This document shows, one piece after another, positions 7,320 through 14,830 of a stretch of DNA of 20,469 nucleotides (its first letter is position 1; every line of letters begins with the position of its first letter). The position numbers and the translations under genes are program-made. The stretch is taken from assembly GCF_002364335.1 (NCBI RefSeq), contig NZ_DEXW01000012.1, positions 1 to 20,469 on the forward strand, written 5' to 3'. The DNA comes from Winogradskyella sp. UBA3174. GTDB taxonomy: Bacteria; Bacteroidota; Bacteroidia; Flavobacteriales; Flavobacteriaceae. The notes beneath the pieces were generated by a model. It was not told where the DNA came from. It saw nothing but the letters and a program-made list of their open reading frames with translations, and made no database searches.

Positions 7320-7687
7320 AAGAATTGAGTAATTTAAAACCCGCTTTAGACAAATAAAACCAGTTCTCAACAAAGTATCATTTATTGCTAATTCTAGCTG
7401 ACTTGTGAAAACCCTCGCGGATTTTCTATTCAGTCTGTATTTACTACATTAGGTACTTAAACACATAACACCCGAGCGAAGCAAACTGGTGCAGCAAACC
7501 ATATAGAACAATGTTGCATTTAAGCTTGTTCATTTTTCATTCTATTTTGTTGTATACAAATCCCCTTTCTATTGCTATACATATGGCTAACATCGTTATA
7601 TAATAAAAAAGCGACTTTACTTTCTGCACAACATTACATTAGTATTATTCAGAAATTTAGAACCCGTAACGAACCTACGATAACGAA
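7320..7687. other. Gene-free stretch with possible repeat remnant
   Basis: No protein-like frame was seen. Strings around 7471-7505 (cgaagcaaactggtgcagca) and 7589-7602 (aacatcgttatata) resemble parts of flavobacterial interspersed repeats that I recall. There is no second copy in the window to confirm this. Confidence 0.3.
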
Positions 7688-7755
7688 ACGTTTGATTTTC
7701 TAACTTTGTGACGTTATCAAACGTCATTATATTCTGATAATATAATGTTTTTTTT
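7688..7755 (+). terminator. Two adjacent hairpins ending in a T8-9 tract, no obvious gene upstream
   Basis: The first inverted pair is acgtttgat (7688-7696) with atcaaacgt (7716-7724). It is immediately followed by cattatatt (7725-7733), loop ctgat, aatataatg (7739-7747), then a run of T. The second hairpin is a good intrinsic-terminator shape for plus-strand RNA. Between the arms of the first is taactttg (7701-7708), a perfect TAnnTTTG string. No plus-strand gene ends nearby, so it may be a leftover from a lost gene or a very short RNA unit. Confidence 0.45.
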
Positions 7756-7777
7756 GTCTGTCACTATTTATTATTTT

Positions 7778-8038
7778 TCAAAGGGTCACATACTGTTCTC
7801 CATTAGTAAGTCCTTTAGATAATAAAATTTTAAACAGGCTTGTTTCGTCTATTAAAGTATCAGATACTATAACTTTGAGATATTCATCAGTCTTCTTTTG
7901 GACTTTACCCCTTTCCTTTTTACAAGAAAAATAGTAATAGTGATACTTTTGGGTCGTATATATAATAGGTTTATGTATAATTAATTGTTTATGAGGTCTA
8001 TTAAATACATTATTTTTATTTACATAACTTATTGACTG
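7778..8038 (-). pseudogene. Possible gene remnant (86-codon frame without an ATG)
   Basis: The minus strand is open for 86 codons between a stop at 8039-8041 and TGA at 7778-7780, with no in-frame ATG. The translated end is protein-like (KVQKKTDEYLKVIVSDTLID, then ETSLFKILLSKGLTNGEQYV). An aromatic cluster, KYHYYYFSCKKERGK, faintly recalls the zinc-ribbon part of serine recombinases. That likeness is weak. In DNA this AT-rich an open frame of this length could also arise by chance. Confidence 0.3.
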
Positions 8039-8057
8039 TTATTATGTTACAGTTAAT

Positions 8058-8113
8058 AAAGTGGCTTCCCTATAAATGAAGACACTTTTTTTTGTTCGGT
8101 ATTATAGGGAGAA
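8058..8113 (+). repeat. Copy B of the duplicated hairpin-plus-flank module
   Basis: 52 of 56 bases match 4104-4159 without gaps, including T8. The stem is aagtggcttc / gaagacactt with one internal mismatch, so the hairpin is weaker than in copy A. No plus-strand gene ends upstream, so here the hairpin terminates nothing obvious. The module stands 65 bases before the ATG of an envelope-protein gene, as in copy A. Confidence 0.8.
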
Positions 8114-8136
8114 TCATTAAACTGATGATGCCTAAA

Positions 8137-8144
8137 TATATTTG
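8137..8144 (+). promoter_or_regulatory. -7 box of the lipocalin-like/envelope protein pair
   Basis: TATATTTG is a perfect TAnnTTTG match 34 bases before the ATG at 8179. It is at the same offset from the hairpin module as the TACATTTA box at 4183-4190. Confidence 0.5.
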
Positions 8145-8178
8145 CACCATCAATTATAAACGAACAAAAATAAATCCA

Positions 8179-8628
8179 ATGAAAAGAAATTCTAAAAAAT
8201 TAAAAATAGGGATCAGGGCGATTGTAATCATTTGTCTTTTAAACATTACAAGTCTTTTATTGATATCTATGGGAAGTAACACACCTCCTCAGCAAGATGA
8301 AACAAACCTGCTATTTAACATGTGGCATTTAGAGACCTATAAAATTGAAAGTAAGGTTTATCCGCTCAACAAAAAGGAAAAAGACGATTACATTCTTTTT
8401 AAAAAAGACATGACTTATACTTCAAAATCAGAAGGTAAAAAAGACGACGGAACTTTTATCCTAAATACAAACGGTGCTTATGTTTTAATGAACTCCGAAA
8501 ATGGTGAAAAGGTAAAAGCCTACATCATTTCAATATCAAATAAATCCTTGGTGCTGAAGTATGATATTGATGAAATTAGAGATATCGAAGTACATTATAC
8601 TAGTCCCAATCAAACTCAGAAATTATGA
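8179..8628 (+). CDS. Small membrane-anchored protein with lipocalin-like domain
   Basis: The product has 149 residues. The start at 8179 was preferred to an in-frame ATG at 8092, because the upstream extension would translate the hairpin module and the -7 box, and MKRNSKKLKIGIRAIVIICL is a natural start. A single hydrophobic helix at about 12-31 acts as signal or anchor, with no lipobox Cys. The rest (from NMWHLETYKIE, then YILFKKDMTYTSKSEGKKDD, GTFILNTNGAYVLM and SLVLKYDID) resembles the short lipocalin-like domains common in Bacteroidota: a Trp-containing first strand, then paired strands with acidic turns. Its stop overlaps the next gene's ATG by ATGA, indicating translational coupling. 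The domain call is from pattern only. Confidence 0.7.
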   Translation: MKRNSKKLKIGIRAIVIICLLNITSLLLISMGSNTPPQQDETNLLFNMWHLETYKIESKVYPLNKKEKDDYILFKKDMTYTSKSEGKKDDGTFILNTNGAYVLMNSENGEKVKAYIISISNKSLVLKYDIDEIRDIEVHYTSPNQTQKL

Positions 8629-9698
8629 AAAAATTTGTTATTATTTTACTTGTGTTTTTTAGCTGTAGTTCATCTTTTTCGCAGACAACTATAGATTTAA
8701 AATTAGTGCCATTCGAGATTACGAATCAGAATTTTTATATAGACAACGTTATAGATAATCGTCAAGAGCTGCATCTTGGAGTTATTGAAAATAATTCTAA
8801 TAAGAAAGTGAAATTACGTTTTGAGAATGGCACTGCAACAACAATCAAAAACTTTATGGATGCCGCTTTGCCTAAATCAGGAGAAACCGTTCCGATAACT
8901 TTAAAGGTTAATCAGTTAAAAATTGAAGAAGCACAAACAAGTATCGATAAGAGAACGGCTAGAGTTTATGTTGAATTCTCTTTCTATGCAGCAAATGGAG
9001 AAGAACTTTATAAAGTCGTTCACTATGAGGATGAGGTTTTTCCAGTTTCGAGTTTAACGGAAATCTACGAAACCCACGAACAAAGAATCCGCGCAGCATT
9101 AGAATATTGCTTATGGAGCTTCATTGATGCCCAAAAAGCAAATACAAGCCCTAAACTGTTAAAAGATGCAATACCAGATGACGCTATTTCTTCTAAAAAA
9201 GCATCCGCTATTGAAACCTATGTGCCCTTAGGTAAGTGGTTTAATATGCTAACATTCAAAAGAGTGACGGATAAATATAACGAGGGTTGGAATGTTTCAT
9301 ATACTGGGTTTTCAGATCATGACAAAGACCTTATTATTCCTTTTGTAATAGGCTATGGTCAATCTAGGGCTAAATCAGATATAGTACAAGAACGTGGGTT
9401 TAGTTCTGTTGATTCCTATGCCTTAGGTTTTGGGTTCAATGGTTATCTCAAAATAACACCTGGTGTTTATTTCGATCTTGGTCTAAATGTCCCTATTGGA
9501 GTGGAAGTTTTAAGAGATTTGGAAGACAAAAAATCAACTAATTTTTTAATAGGTCTACGTGCTAATCAAGGAGTGAAAATAATTCCTTGGAAAGATTATG
9601 GAATCGTAATTGGTGCAGGTCTCTTTCAACAATGGCAGACGTCTAAAGTAATCAATAGAAATTTTGGGTTTCAGTTAGAATTAGGAATTAATTTTTAA
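8625..9698 (+). CDS. Exported two-part envelope protein with C-terminal beta-barrel-like region
   Basis: The 357-residue product starts with a signal peptide ending SSSFSQ at about residue 20; a Cys at 14 makes a lipoprotein reading possible but less likely. Residues ~21-165 are a soluble periplasmic-type domain with alternating strands and helix (TIDLKLVPFEITNQNFYIDN, VPITLKVNQLKI, ARVYVEFSFYAANGEELYK). Residues ~200-357 are barrel-like strands with Gly/aromatic alternation (YALGFGFNGYLKITPGVYFD, NFLIGLRANQG, YGIVIGAGLF) and end FGFQLELGINF, a terminal Phe signal for outer-membrane assembly. I do not recognise the family. Its ATG overlaps the stop of the lipocalin-like gene, so the two products are probably made together and may form one envelope complex. 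Confidence 0.8.
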   Translation: MKKFVIILLVFFSCSSSFSQTTIDLKLVPFEITNQNFYIDNVIDNRQELHLGVIENNSNKKVKLRFENGTATTIKNFMDAALPKSGETVPITLKVNQLKIEEAQTSIDKRTARVYVEFSFYAANGEELYKVVHYEDEVFPVSSLTEIYETHEQRIRAALEYCLWSFIDAQKANTSPKLLKDAIPDDAISSKKASAIETYVPLGKWFNMLTFKRVTDKYNEGWNVSYTGFSDHDKDLIIPFVIGYGQSRAKSDIVQERGFSSVDSYALGFGFNGYLKITPGVYFDLGLNVPIGVEVLRDLEDKKSTNFLIGLRANQGVKIIPWKDYGIVIGAGLFQQWQTSKVINRNFGFQLELGINF

Positions 9699-9760
9699 TT
9701 ACATTTTATCTCAGCATGCATGAGTCCTAATTACACAACTAAAATTAAAACATTTATAAA

Positions 9761-10645
9761 ATGAGTTTTACACAATTAATATCCTTATTTGAAGGGTCTC
9801 AAATAATGACCTTCATTGCTTATTTTTTTATTTTTAATATTAGTCTGATTTTCATTGAAACATTGATAGATTTAATGACCTCAAAAAAAAGAAGATGGAA
9901 AGATACAGGTGCTAATTTTATGATTTTTATGATAAATCAGTTACTAGAAAAAACAATAGTCGGTTCTATTGGACTTCTATGTTTAATGCCTTTTCATTGG
10001 CTTACACCACTTTCTATACCCATGAATCTACTGACTTGGGTACTCGCATTTTTTGTTGCAGACCTGACCTATTATTGGATGCATAGAATAGAGCACGAAC
10101 ACAGAATTTTATGGGCTTTACATAGTGTCCATCATTCTTCTAAAGACTACAATTTAAGTGTTTCATTTCGGTTGAGTATTATAGAAGGTTTGATTGAATG
10201 GGTATTTTTAATTCCTATGATATTAATAGGTTTTAGTCCTTTTCAAGCTATAGTTGGACTTATTTTAGTAGCACAATTTCAAACATGGATACATACAGAA
10301 CGTATTGGAAAACTAGGTTGGTTAGACAAGATTTTTAATACACCATCGGTACATCGTGTACATCATGGTTCAAACAGAAAATACTTAGATAAAAATTATG
10401 GTGGTTTTTTAATTATTTGGGATCGGATATTTGGAACCTATCAAAAGGAAGAAGAACAAGTTATTTATGGGTTAACAAAAGATATTAATACCAACAACCC
10501 ACTGTTAATTAATATTGTAGAATTTAAAAGCATCATAAAAGATCTAAAAAGGTGCAAATCATGGAAAGATCGATTTAAGATAATCTTTGGAAATTTATCA
10601 TGGAGACCAGATTATTTTAAGAAAGAATCAAATAATATAGGCTAA
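9761..10645 (+). CDS. Sterol desaturase / fatty acid hydroxylase family protein
   Basis: This 294-residue integral membrane di-iron oxygenase belongs to PF04116. The histidine boxes are intact: His108-X3-His112, His121-X2-His124-His125 and His198-X2-His201-His202, with an additional His178. Asp101 in the helix before the first box fits the family's usual pattern. About four hydrophobic helices (17-38, 60-77, 88-107, 145-172) hold the metal site at the cytoplasmic face. Family members hydroxylate or desaturate lipid acyl or sterol-like chains using O2. In bacteria, ornithine-lipid hydroxylases belong to the same superfamily. The actual substrate here is unknown. It lies 33 bases before a DUF418 membrane protein, so a shared transcript is likely. 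Confidence 0.92.
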   Translation: MSFTQLISLFEGSQIMTFIAYFFIFNISLIFIETLIDLMTSKKRRWKDTGANFMIFMINQLLEKTIVGSIGLLCLMPFHWLTPLSIPMNLLTWVLAFFVADLTYYWMHRIEHEHRILWALHSVHHSSKDYNLSVSFRLSIIEGLIEWVFLIPMILIGFSPFQAIVGLILVAQFQTWIHTERIGKLGWLDKIFNTPSVHRVHHGSNRKYLDKNYGGFLIIWDRIFGTYQKEEEQVIYGLTKDINTNNPLLINIVEFKSIIKDLKRCKSWKDRFKIIFGNLSWRPDYFKKESNNIG

Positions 10646-10678
10646 TAGATTAACATTTTTTTAAACTAAAAAAACGTA

Positions 10679-11755
10679 ATGAAACAAAGAATAATAGGAA
10701 TAGATGTCGCACGAGCATTGGCAATTATCGGAATGATTATCGTCAACTTTAAAGTTGTATTTGGCGAAAATGGACAACCTTGGGTAAAATCGTTCGCTAG
10801 TATTTTTGATGGAAAAGCTGCAGCAACATTCGTTGTTTTAGCGGGTGTTGGACTTGCTTTAATGACAAACTCAGCAATTAACCATAGAGATAAAGTGAAA
10901 ATTAAAGTTGCTCGAATTAGAATAGCTAAAAGAGCTTTATTTCTCTTTATTCTTGGACTTTCTTATATCACAATTTGGCCGGCAGATATTCTACATTTTT
11001 ATGGGATTTATATGGCAATCATCGTGATGGTCTTAACCTGTAAAGAAAAAACAATTATAATTTTAGGTATTTGCATCATTCTAGTGTACCCAATTCTAAT
11101 AACAGTTTTGAATTACGAGACCGGTTGGAATTTTGAAACTTTAGATTATCAAGATTTTTGGACGTTTAAAGGCTTTATGAGAAACCTTTTCTTTAATGGC
11201 TTCCATCCCGTAATGCCTTGGACTGCTTTTATGCTCTTTGGTTATTGGTTCGGAAAGCAGGATTTACACAAAGAGAAATTCGTTAAAAAAACATTTTGGA
11301 TGAGTACGATTATTTTTATTATCATTCAAGTTGTGTCCTATCTGTCCATCTCAATTTTATCAGAAGGAAGCCATGAAGCTGCTTTGGAACTAACTGAAAT
11401 TTTTGGAACAAAACCAATGCCACCACTACCAATTTATATGTTGAGTGGTATTGCCATAGCTTTTGCAATAATTTCAGCCTGTATATTAATTGCAAAGAAA
11501 TTTGAAAACAGTTTCATCATTGATGCTTTAAATAAAACAGGACAATTAGCACTGACATTTTACGTAGCTCACGTTATTGTTGGAATGGGAATTATTGAAA
11601 TAATAAACCCCTCTAAAATGGGGAATTATTCAATTGAATTTTCAGTTGGTTATGCGATCGTGTTTAGTTTTCTGTGTATTTTATTTGCGGTTGTTTGGAG
11701 AAAATATAAAAAGTCTGGCCCCTTGGAATGGATGCTGCGAAAAATAACCGATTAA
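10679..11755 (+). CDS. DUF418 / HGSNAT-like multi-pass membrane protein
   Basis: The 358-residue product has about ten hydrophobic segments. The N-terminal RIIGIDVARALAIIGMIIVN is the signature of DUF1624/HGSNAT-like transmembrane acyltransferases. The C-terminal half, ending KKSGPLEWMLRKITD, matches the DUF418 hallmark (Gly-Pro-Leu-Glu-Trp...Arg). His543-equivalent catalytic assignments cannot be made from sequence alone; candidate functional residues are Asp9 and Arg12 in the first helix and His299 in the penultimate region (FYVAHVIVG). This superfamily moves acyl groups across the membrane in the characterised HGSNAT branch, while most bacterial members are uncharacterised. Its position right after the hydroxylase suggests joint modification of a lipid or surface polymer, but this is inference. 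Confidence 0.85.
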   Translation: MKQRIIGIDVARALAIIGMIIVNFKVVFGENGQPWVKSFASIFDGKAAATFVVLAGVGLALMTNSAINHRDKVKIKVARIRIAKRALFLFILGLSYITIWPADILHFYGIYMAIIVMVLTCKEKTIIILGICIILVYPILITVLNYETGWNFETLDYQDFWTFKGFMRNLFFNGFHPVMPWTAFMLFGYWFGKQDLHKEKFVKKTFWMSTIIFIIIQVVSYLSISILSEGSHEAALELTEIFGTKPMPPLPIYMLSGIAIAFAIISACILIAKKFENSFIIDALNKTGQLALTFYVAHVIVGMGIIEIINPSKMGNYSIEFSVGYAIVFSFLCILFAVVWRKYKKSGPLEWMLRKITD

Positions 11756-11849
11756 ATCAATTTACATATGCAATCGATAAAACTTATATTTATTAGAATT
11801 TTCTGACTATTTATCCAATACAAATAATATCAATATAGAAAAATCAAAT

Positions 11850-11942
11850 GTCCTAGGATTAAGAACCACCATATTTAATGTTGGTGATATAGATAAAGCT
11901 AAAATTTGGTATACAAAAGCCTTTAAAAACAGACCTCTTTAA
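11850..11942 (+). pseudogene. Fragment of a VOC (glyoxalase/bleomycin-resistance) protein
   Basis: The 30 codons ending at TAA 11940-11942 read VLGLRTTIFNVGDIDKAKIW, then YTKAFKNRPL. This is the first beta-alpha unit of a VOC-superfamily metal-binding fold: strand 'LRTTIFNVGDI', then the helix 'DKAKIWYTKAF'. Intact VOC proteins have about 110-130 residues. The rest is gone and no ATG precedes the fragment in frame. It lies 36 bases upstream of a decayed LysE gene, with which it may have formed one unit. Confidence 0.55.
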
Positions 11943-11978
11943 TATATTAACTTTTATTCTTTTAGCATTTAATACGAC

Positions 11979-12499
11979 ATGAATTTAACAACCTATTTTT
12001 TCATTGGGCTTTTAGTAGCTATAATTAGAGCTTTTCCATTAGGAACAACTTATGTAGCTGTTATCTATACAACGATAAAAGAAAATGTACAAAGTGCATT
12101 AATTTTTTTTTAAAACAGCTGTATTATCAGACCTGATTTTAGTATTAATTGCTATTAGTTTCAATATGCAGATTGAAAATTTTATAGGCATAAATATCTG
12201 GCTTCAATATAAGATTGCTGCTATACTGTTAGGTATTATTCTCGGATTGGTCAATCCAACTGTATTGATTTATTGGGTTTTAATCATTTCATTTTTAAAT
12301 AAAAAAAATGATTTATTTGAATATAAATCTAGATTATCCATTACTAATTTTATTTCTAACTAATGTATTCTTAGGTAAAGTATTGGCTCTTTATGGTTAT
12401 AGGAAGTTTAGTTATATACTTAAAGTTAGAATGAAAAATATAACCACAAAAATCAATAGACTTAATGCTGTTTTGTTACTTTGCGTTTCAATATTTTAA
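11979..12499 (+). pseudogene. LysE-family exporter, broken by two frameshifts and a deletion
   Basis: ATG at 11979 starts a first helix and loop of LysE type (FIGLLVAIIRAFPLGTTYVA) that stops at TAA 12111-12113, right after a 9-T run. Removing one T joins it to the next frame (KTAVLSDLILVLIAISFNM and onward), which continues through ILGLVNPTVLIYWVLIISFL. There the cytoplasmic Lys-rich loop expected between two helices is missing. That frame ends at 12361-12363. A second shift at the A8 tract (12301-12308) leads to the last helices (NVFLGKVLALYGYRKFSYIL ... NAVLLLCVSIF), ending at 12497-12499. LysE proteins export amino acids or small metabolites and have about 200 residues. The tail overlaps the convergent serine-hydrolase gene by 38 bases. 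Homopolymer sequencing errors could explain the frameshifts, but not the missing loop. Confidence 0.85.
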
Positions 12500-13507
12500 C
12501 AATACGACTATATACGATTTCTGAAGTATTCCAAGTATAGTCACCGTCAAAATTAGTGGTATTCGTAAATTGAATAATAACTGTATCTATATCTTTATAA
12601 TATTTTGCAATACTTTGGTAGCCTACAACTAGACCTGTATGTTCGTAAACGTATATAGAAGAATAGATGTCTTGCTCACCTTCATTAAACAACGAACCAT
12701 CGTTTAAAGCTCTTAGAAGTATGCCGACATCTTCTGCTGTGGCTAACATGCCTTGTTCTTCAGTTTTAAAATCTTCTTCTGTGCCAACATAATAGCCACT
12801 CATTACATCGTCTATAACTACTTCACTTAGTGAGCTGTGCGTATGGTTTAAGTTAAGTAGGATCAAAATTTCCTCTTTTATATATAGATGATGGCTATAC
12901 CCCAACACCTTATCTATTAGTCTAGAAAGTAACAAATAATTGGTGTTTGAATAGCCATAATCTTCACCGGGTTTAAAGCTAGCTGGCATTTCAATGGCTA
13001 ACTCAAGTGCTTCATTATTAAAATTCGGTCGGTTTTTCCAATAATCAGGATGGTCGATAAAGTTGGGAATACCACTGCGATGTTGTACCATCATACTCAG
13101 GGTAATTTTATCTGCATTTTCAATTCGTCCCACCAATTCTGGAAAGTAATCAGCGAGCGTTTTATCCAAAGACAAACGTTTGTCATAAACTAATTTGGTG
13201 ATGGCAACAGCGATATATAACTTGCTAATACTGGCAATTTTGAAAACTGATTGTGGATCTGCTGTATCTTGTTCTCTCTGTTTTTCCAACCGGCAGCATA
13301 ACATACTGGCGGTATACCCGCCTCATCAACATAAACAATCATACCGTCAAACCCATACCCAATAGCAGCATTAACTTGCTCTTGAACAGTATCAGGTAAG
13401 GGCATTATCCATGCTTTCAAGAGTATCCATGGTACAAAAAACAAAGAGGCTATGCTTGCACTAATAAATACTACTTTGAATATTCGTTTTATTTGTTTCT
13501 TCTTCAT
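12462..13507 (-). pseudogene. Beta-lactamase-family serine hydrolase with a frameshift
   Basis: The first frame (start 13507) encodes a basic start and a membrane anchor (KVVFISASIASLFFVPWILL) and about 75 residues of the N-terminal domain. The remainder (12462-13304) is in another frame. It holds all catalytic motifs of the PF00144 fold: Ser-Ile-Ser-Lys in FKIASISKLY, Tyr-Ser-Asn in DYGYSNTNY, and His-Thr-Gly in YEHTGLVVG. The frames meet at a T5 tract on the plus strand (13281-13285, A5 in the coding sense). Adding one A restores an uninterrupted protein of about 348 residues reading ...GWKKQREQDTADP.... The gene is otherwise undamaged, so the lesion is recent, a sequencing error, or a phase-variable site. 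It is the last gene of the minus-strand series, 28 bases after DUF6090. Confidence 0.85.
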
Positions 13508-13535
13508 ACTATCCCCTTTTTCCTGGCAGTTATTT

Positions 13536-14264
13536 CTAATTTTTATGTAATTCGGCAAACGTGTTTTTTAATTTCTTTAAGGATGCAATTGCATTGGCAT
13601 AAGTAGTTCGATTTTGTCTTACTGTAACCATTCTCGATAAAACCATATTTTCAAAATAGACCTCTTTTCCATAATTTTCTGAAGAGACGCCCATATACTT
13701 AAATCTTACATTTGGCATCAAAAAATTCTCATAAAAGGCTGCGATTGCATCTTGATCTAAAGATTCAAATCTTTTTATAGGGTTGAATGTTTCGTAGGTT
13801 TCAGATATAGAATTACGCAAACTTAAATCGTCAAATAATTTTAGATCGCCAGAAAATTTCAAGTTTTCATACGTGATCATTATTGGGTAAAATTTATTAG
13901 AAGCGATAAGCACGAATGATTTTAAAGATAATTTAGGGTTATCGTATGCTTTGTTGCCTAATAATTGAACCAGTGTGTCGAGCTCTTTAATCATTTCAGT
14001 TGCCCCATTTTTAAGGACAGTTAGCTCTTTTATGTTACGATTTGCTTCGTCATTTAACTGAACAATATATAAATCACGTAGCTCTAAATTTTTTTTATTT
14101 TTCGAATGCTCGTTAATTGCTAAGGCGATAAGGATTCCGATAATTACAAGAATTATTTCTCCAACGGCATAAGCAAGATACTTTCCAAACGTACCTGCTC
14201 TTTCGAAAGGCGGGTGTTTTCTCATAATTTGATTTTGACGATTTTTTCTGAATAATTTTATCAT
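13536..14264 (-). CDS. DUF6090 family membrane-anchored protein
   Basis: The 242-residue product opens MIKLFRKNRQ and has one membrane helix at about 31-50 (AYAVGEIILVIIGILIALAI), ending Asn-Glu-His. The 'KYLxYAxGEIxLVxIGIxIAL' pattern is the hallmark of DUF6090, a family restricted largely to Bacteroidota. The rest is a predicted helical domain with a coiled-coil-like start (residues ~52-95, LRDLYIVQLNDEANRNIKEL), probably on the outer face of the inner membrane. No enzyme motif is visible and the function is unknown. DUF6090 genes often occur in small arrays, but only one is present here. It lies 34 bases after the preceding membrane-protein gene and 28 bases before the frameshifted hydrolase, consistent with an operon. 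Confidence 0.85.
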   Translation of the reverse strand: MIKLFRKNRQNQIMRKHPPFERAGTFGKYLAYAVGEIILVIIGILIALAINEHSKNKKNLELRDLYIVQLNDEANRNIKELTVLKNGATEMIKELDTLVQLLGNKAYDNPKLSLKSFVLIASNKFYPIMITYENLKFSGDLKLFDDLSLRNSISETYETFNPIKRFESLDQDAIAAFYENFLMPNVRFKYMGVSSENYGKEVYFENMVLSRMVTVRQNRTTYANAIASLKKLKNTFAELHKN

Positions 14265-14298
14265 TTTTTAATTGTTGTTTGTTAAAAAGAACAGCGTG

Positions 14299-14733
14299 TC
14301 ATATATTAAAAAATAGTTCTACTACAGTACCAAGAACAAAACTAATCAAGGCTCCAATAATTGAAATTCGTCCAAGCTTAAAGGTATCCGTAAAAGCTAA
14401 CCACAGAGCCAATAAAGCACAGCCAAAAAAAGGAACGCTTGCATAGATTGGAAGCAAACTAGAAAAGACTCCTAGTAGATTAAAAATAATATCTAACAAA
14501 ACAGTAAATCCGAATAGAGCTAATGCAAAATTAGTTTTTGTGTTTCTATTAAAGAGATAAATTCCTGCAGTCAAAAGCGCAGCGCATAGTGTTAAAGGCC
14601 CGAATTGACTATAATATGCTTTAGTAAAATAAGGTTCTAACCCTGCAGGGAATTCTATTTTTAAAAAGAACACAAAGCCATAGGCTAGTGCTAAAATTAT
14701 AAATACCAAAGCACTAATTTTTATAGATTTCAT
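14299..14733 (-). CDS. Small multi-pass membrane protein, function unknown
   Basis: The 144-residue product consists mostly of hydrophobic helices at about 5-25, 45-63, 69-90, 95-114 and 121-143, with short loops. The first loop has an aromatic/charged stretch (GLEPYFTKAYYSQFG). There is no signal-peptide cleavage site, metal motif or known signature, and I do not recognise the family. It stands between the intact serine hydrolase (97 bases upstream) and DUF6090 (34 bases downstream). The close spacing on the downstream side suggests co-transcription with DUF6090. Confidence 0.75.
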   Translation of the reverse strand: MKSIKISALVFIILALAYGFVFFLKIEFPAGLEPYFTKAYYSQFGPLTLCAALLTAGIYLFNRNTKTNFALALFGFTVLLDIIFNLLGVFSSLLPIYASVPFFGCALLALWLAFTDTFKLGRISIIGALISFVLGTVVELFFNI

Positions 14734-14830
14734 AAGGGTATTAATTAAAGTTAGTGTGTTAATGTGTGTTAGGGGTTAAACGCAACTTGGTTCTAATGCT
14801 GTTTAGGTTTTGTTGGCAACACTAGTTTTT

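Noticed and set aside
8092..8178. Earlier in-frame ATG of the lipocalin-like gene
   Set aside because: The extension would translate the duplicated hairpin flank and the perfect -7 box.
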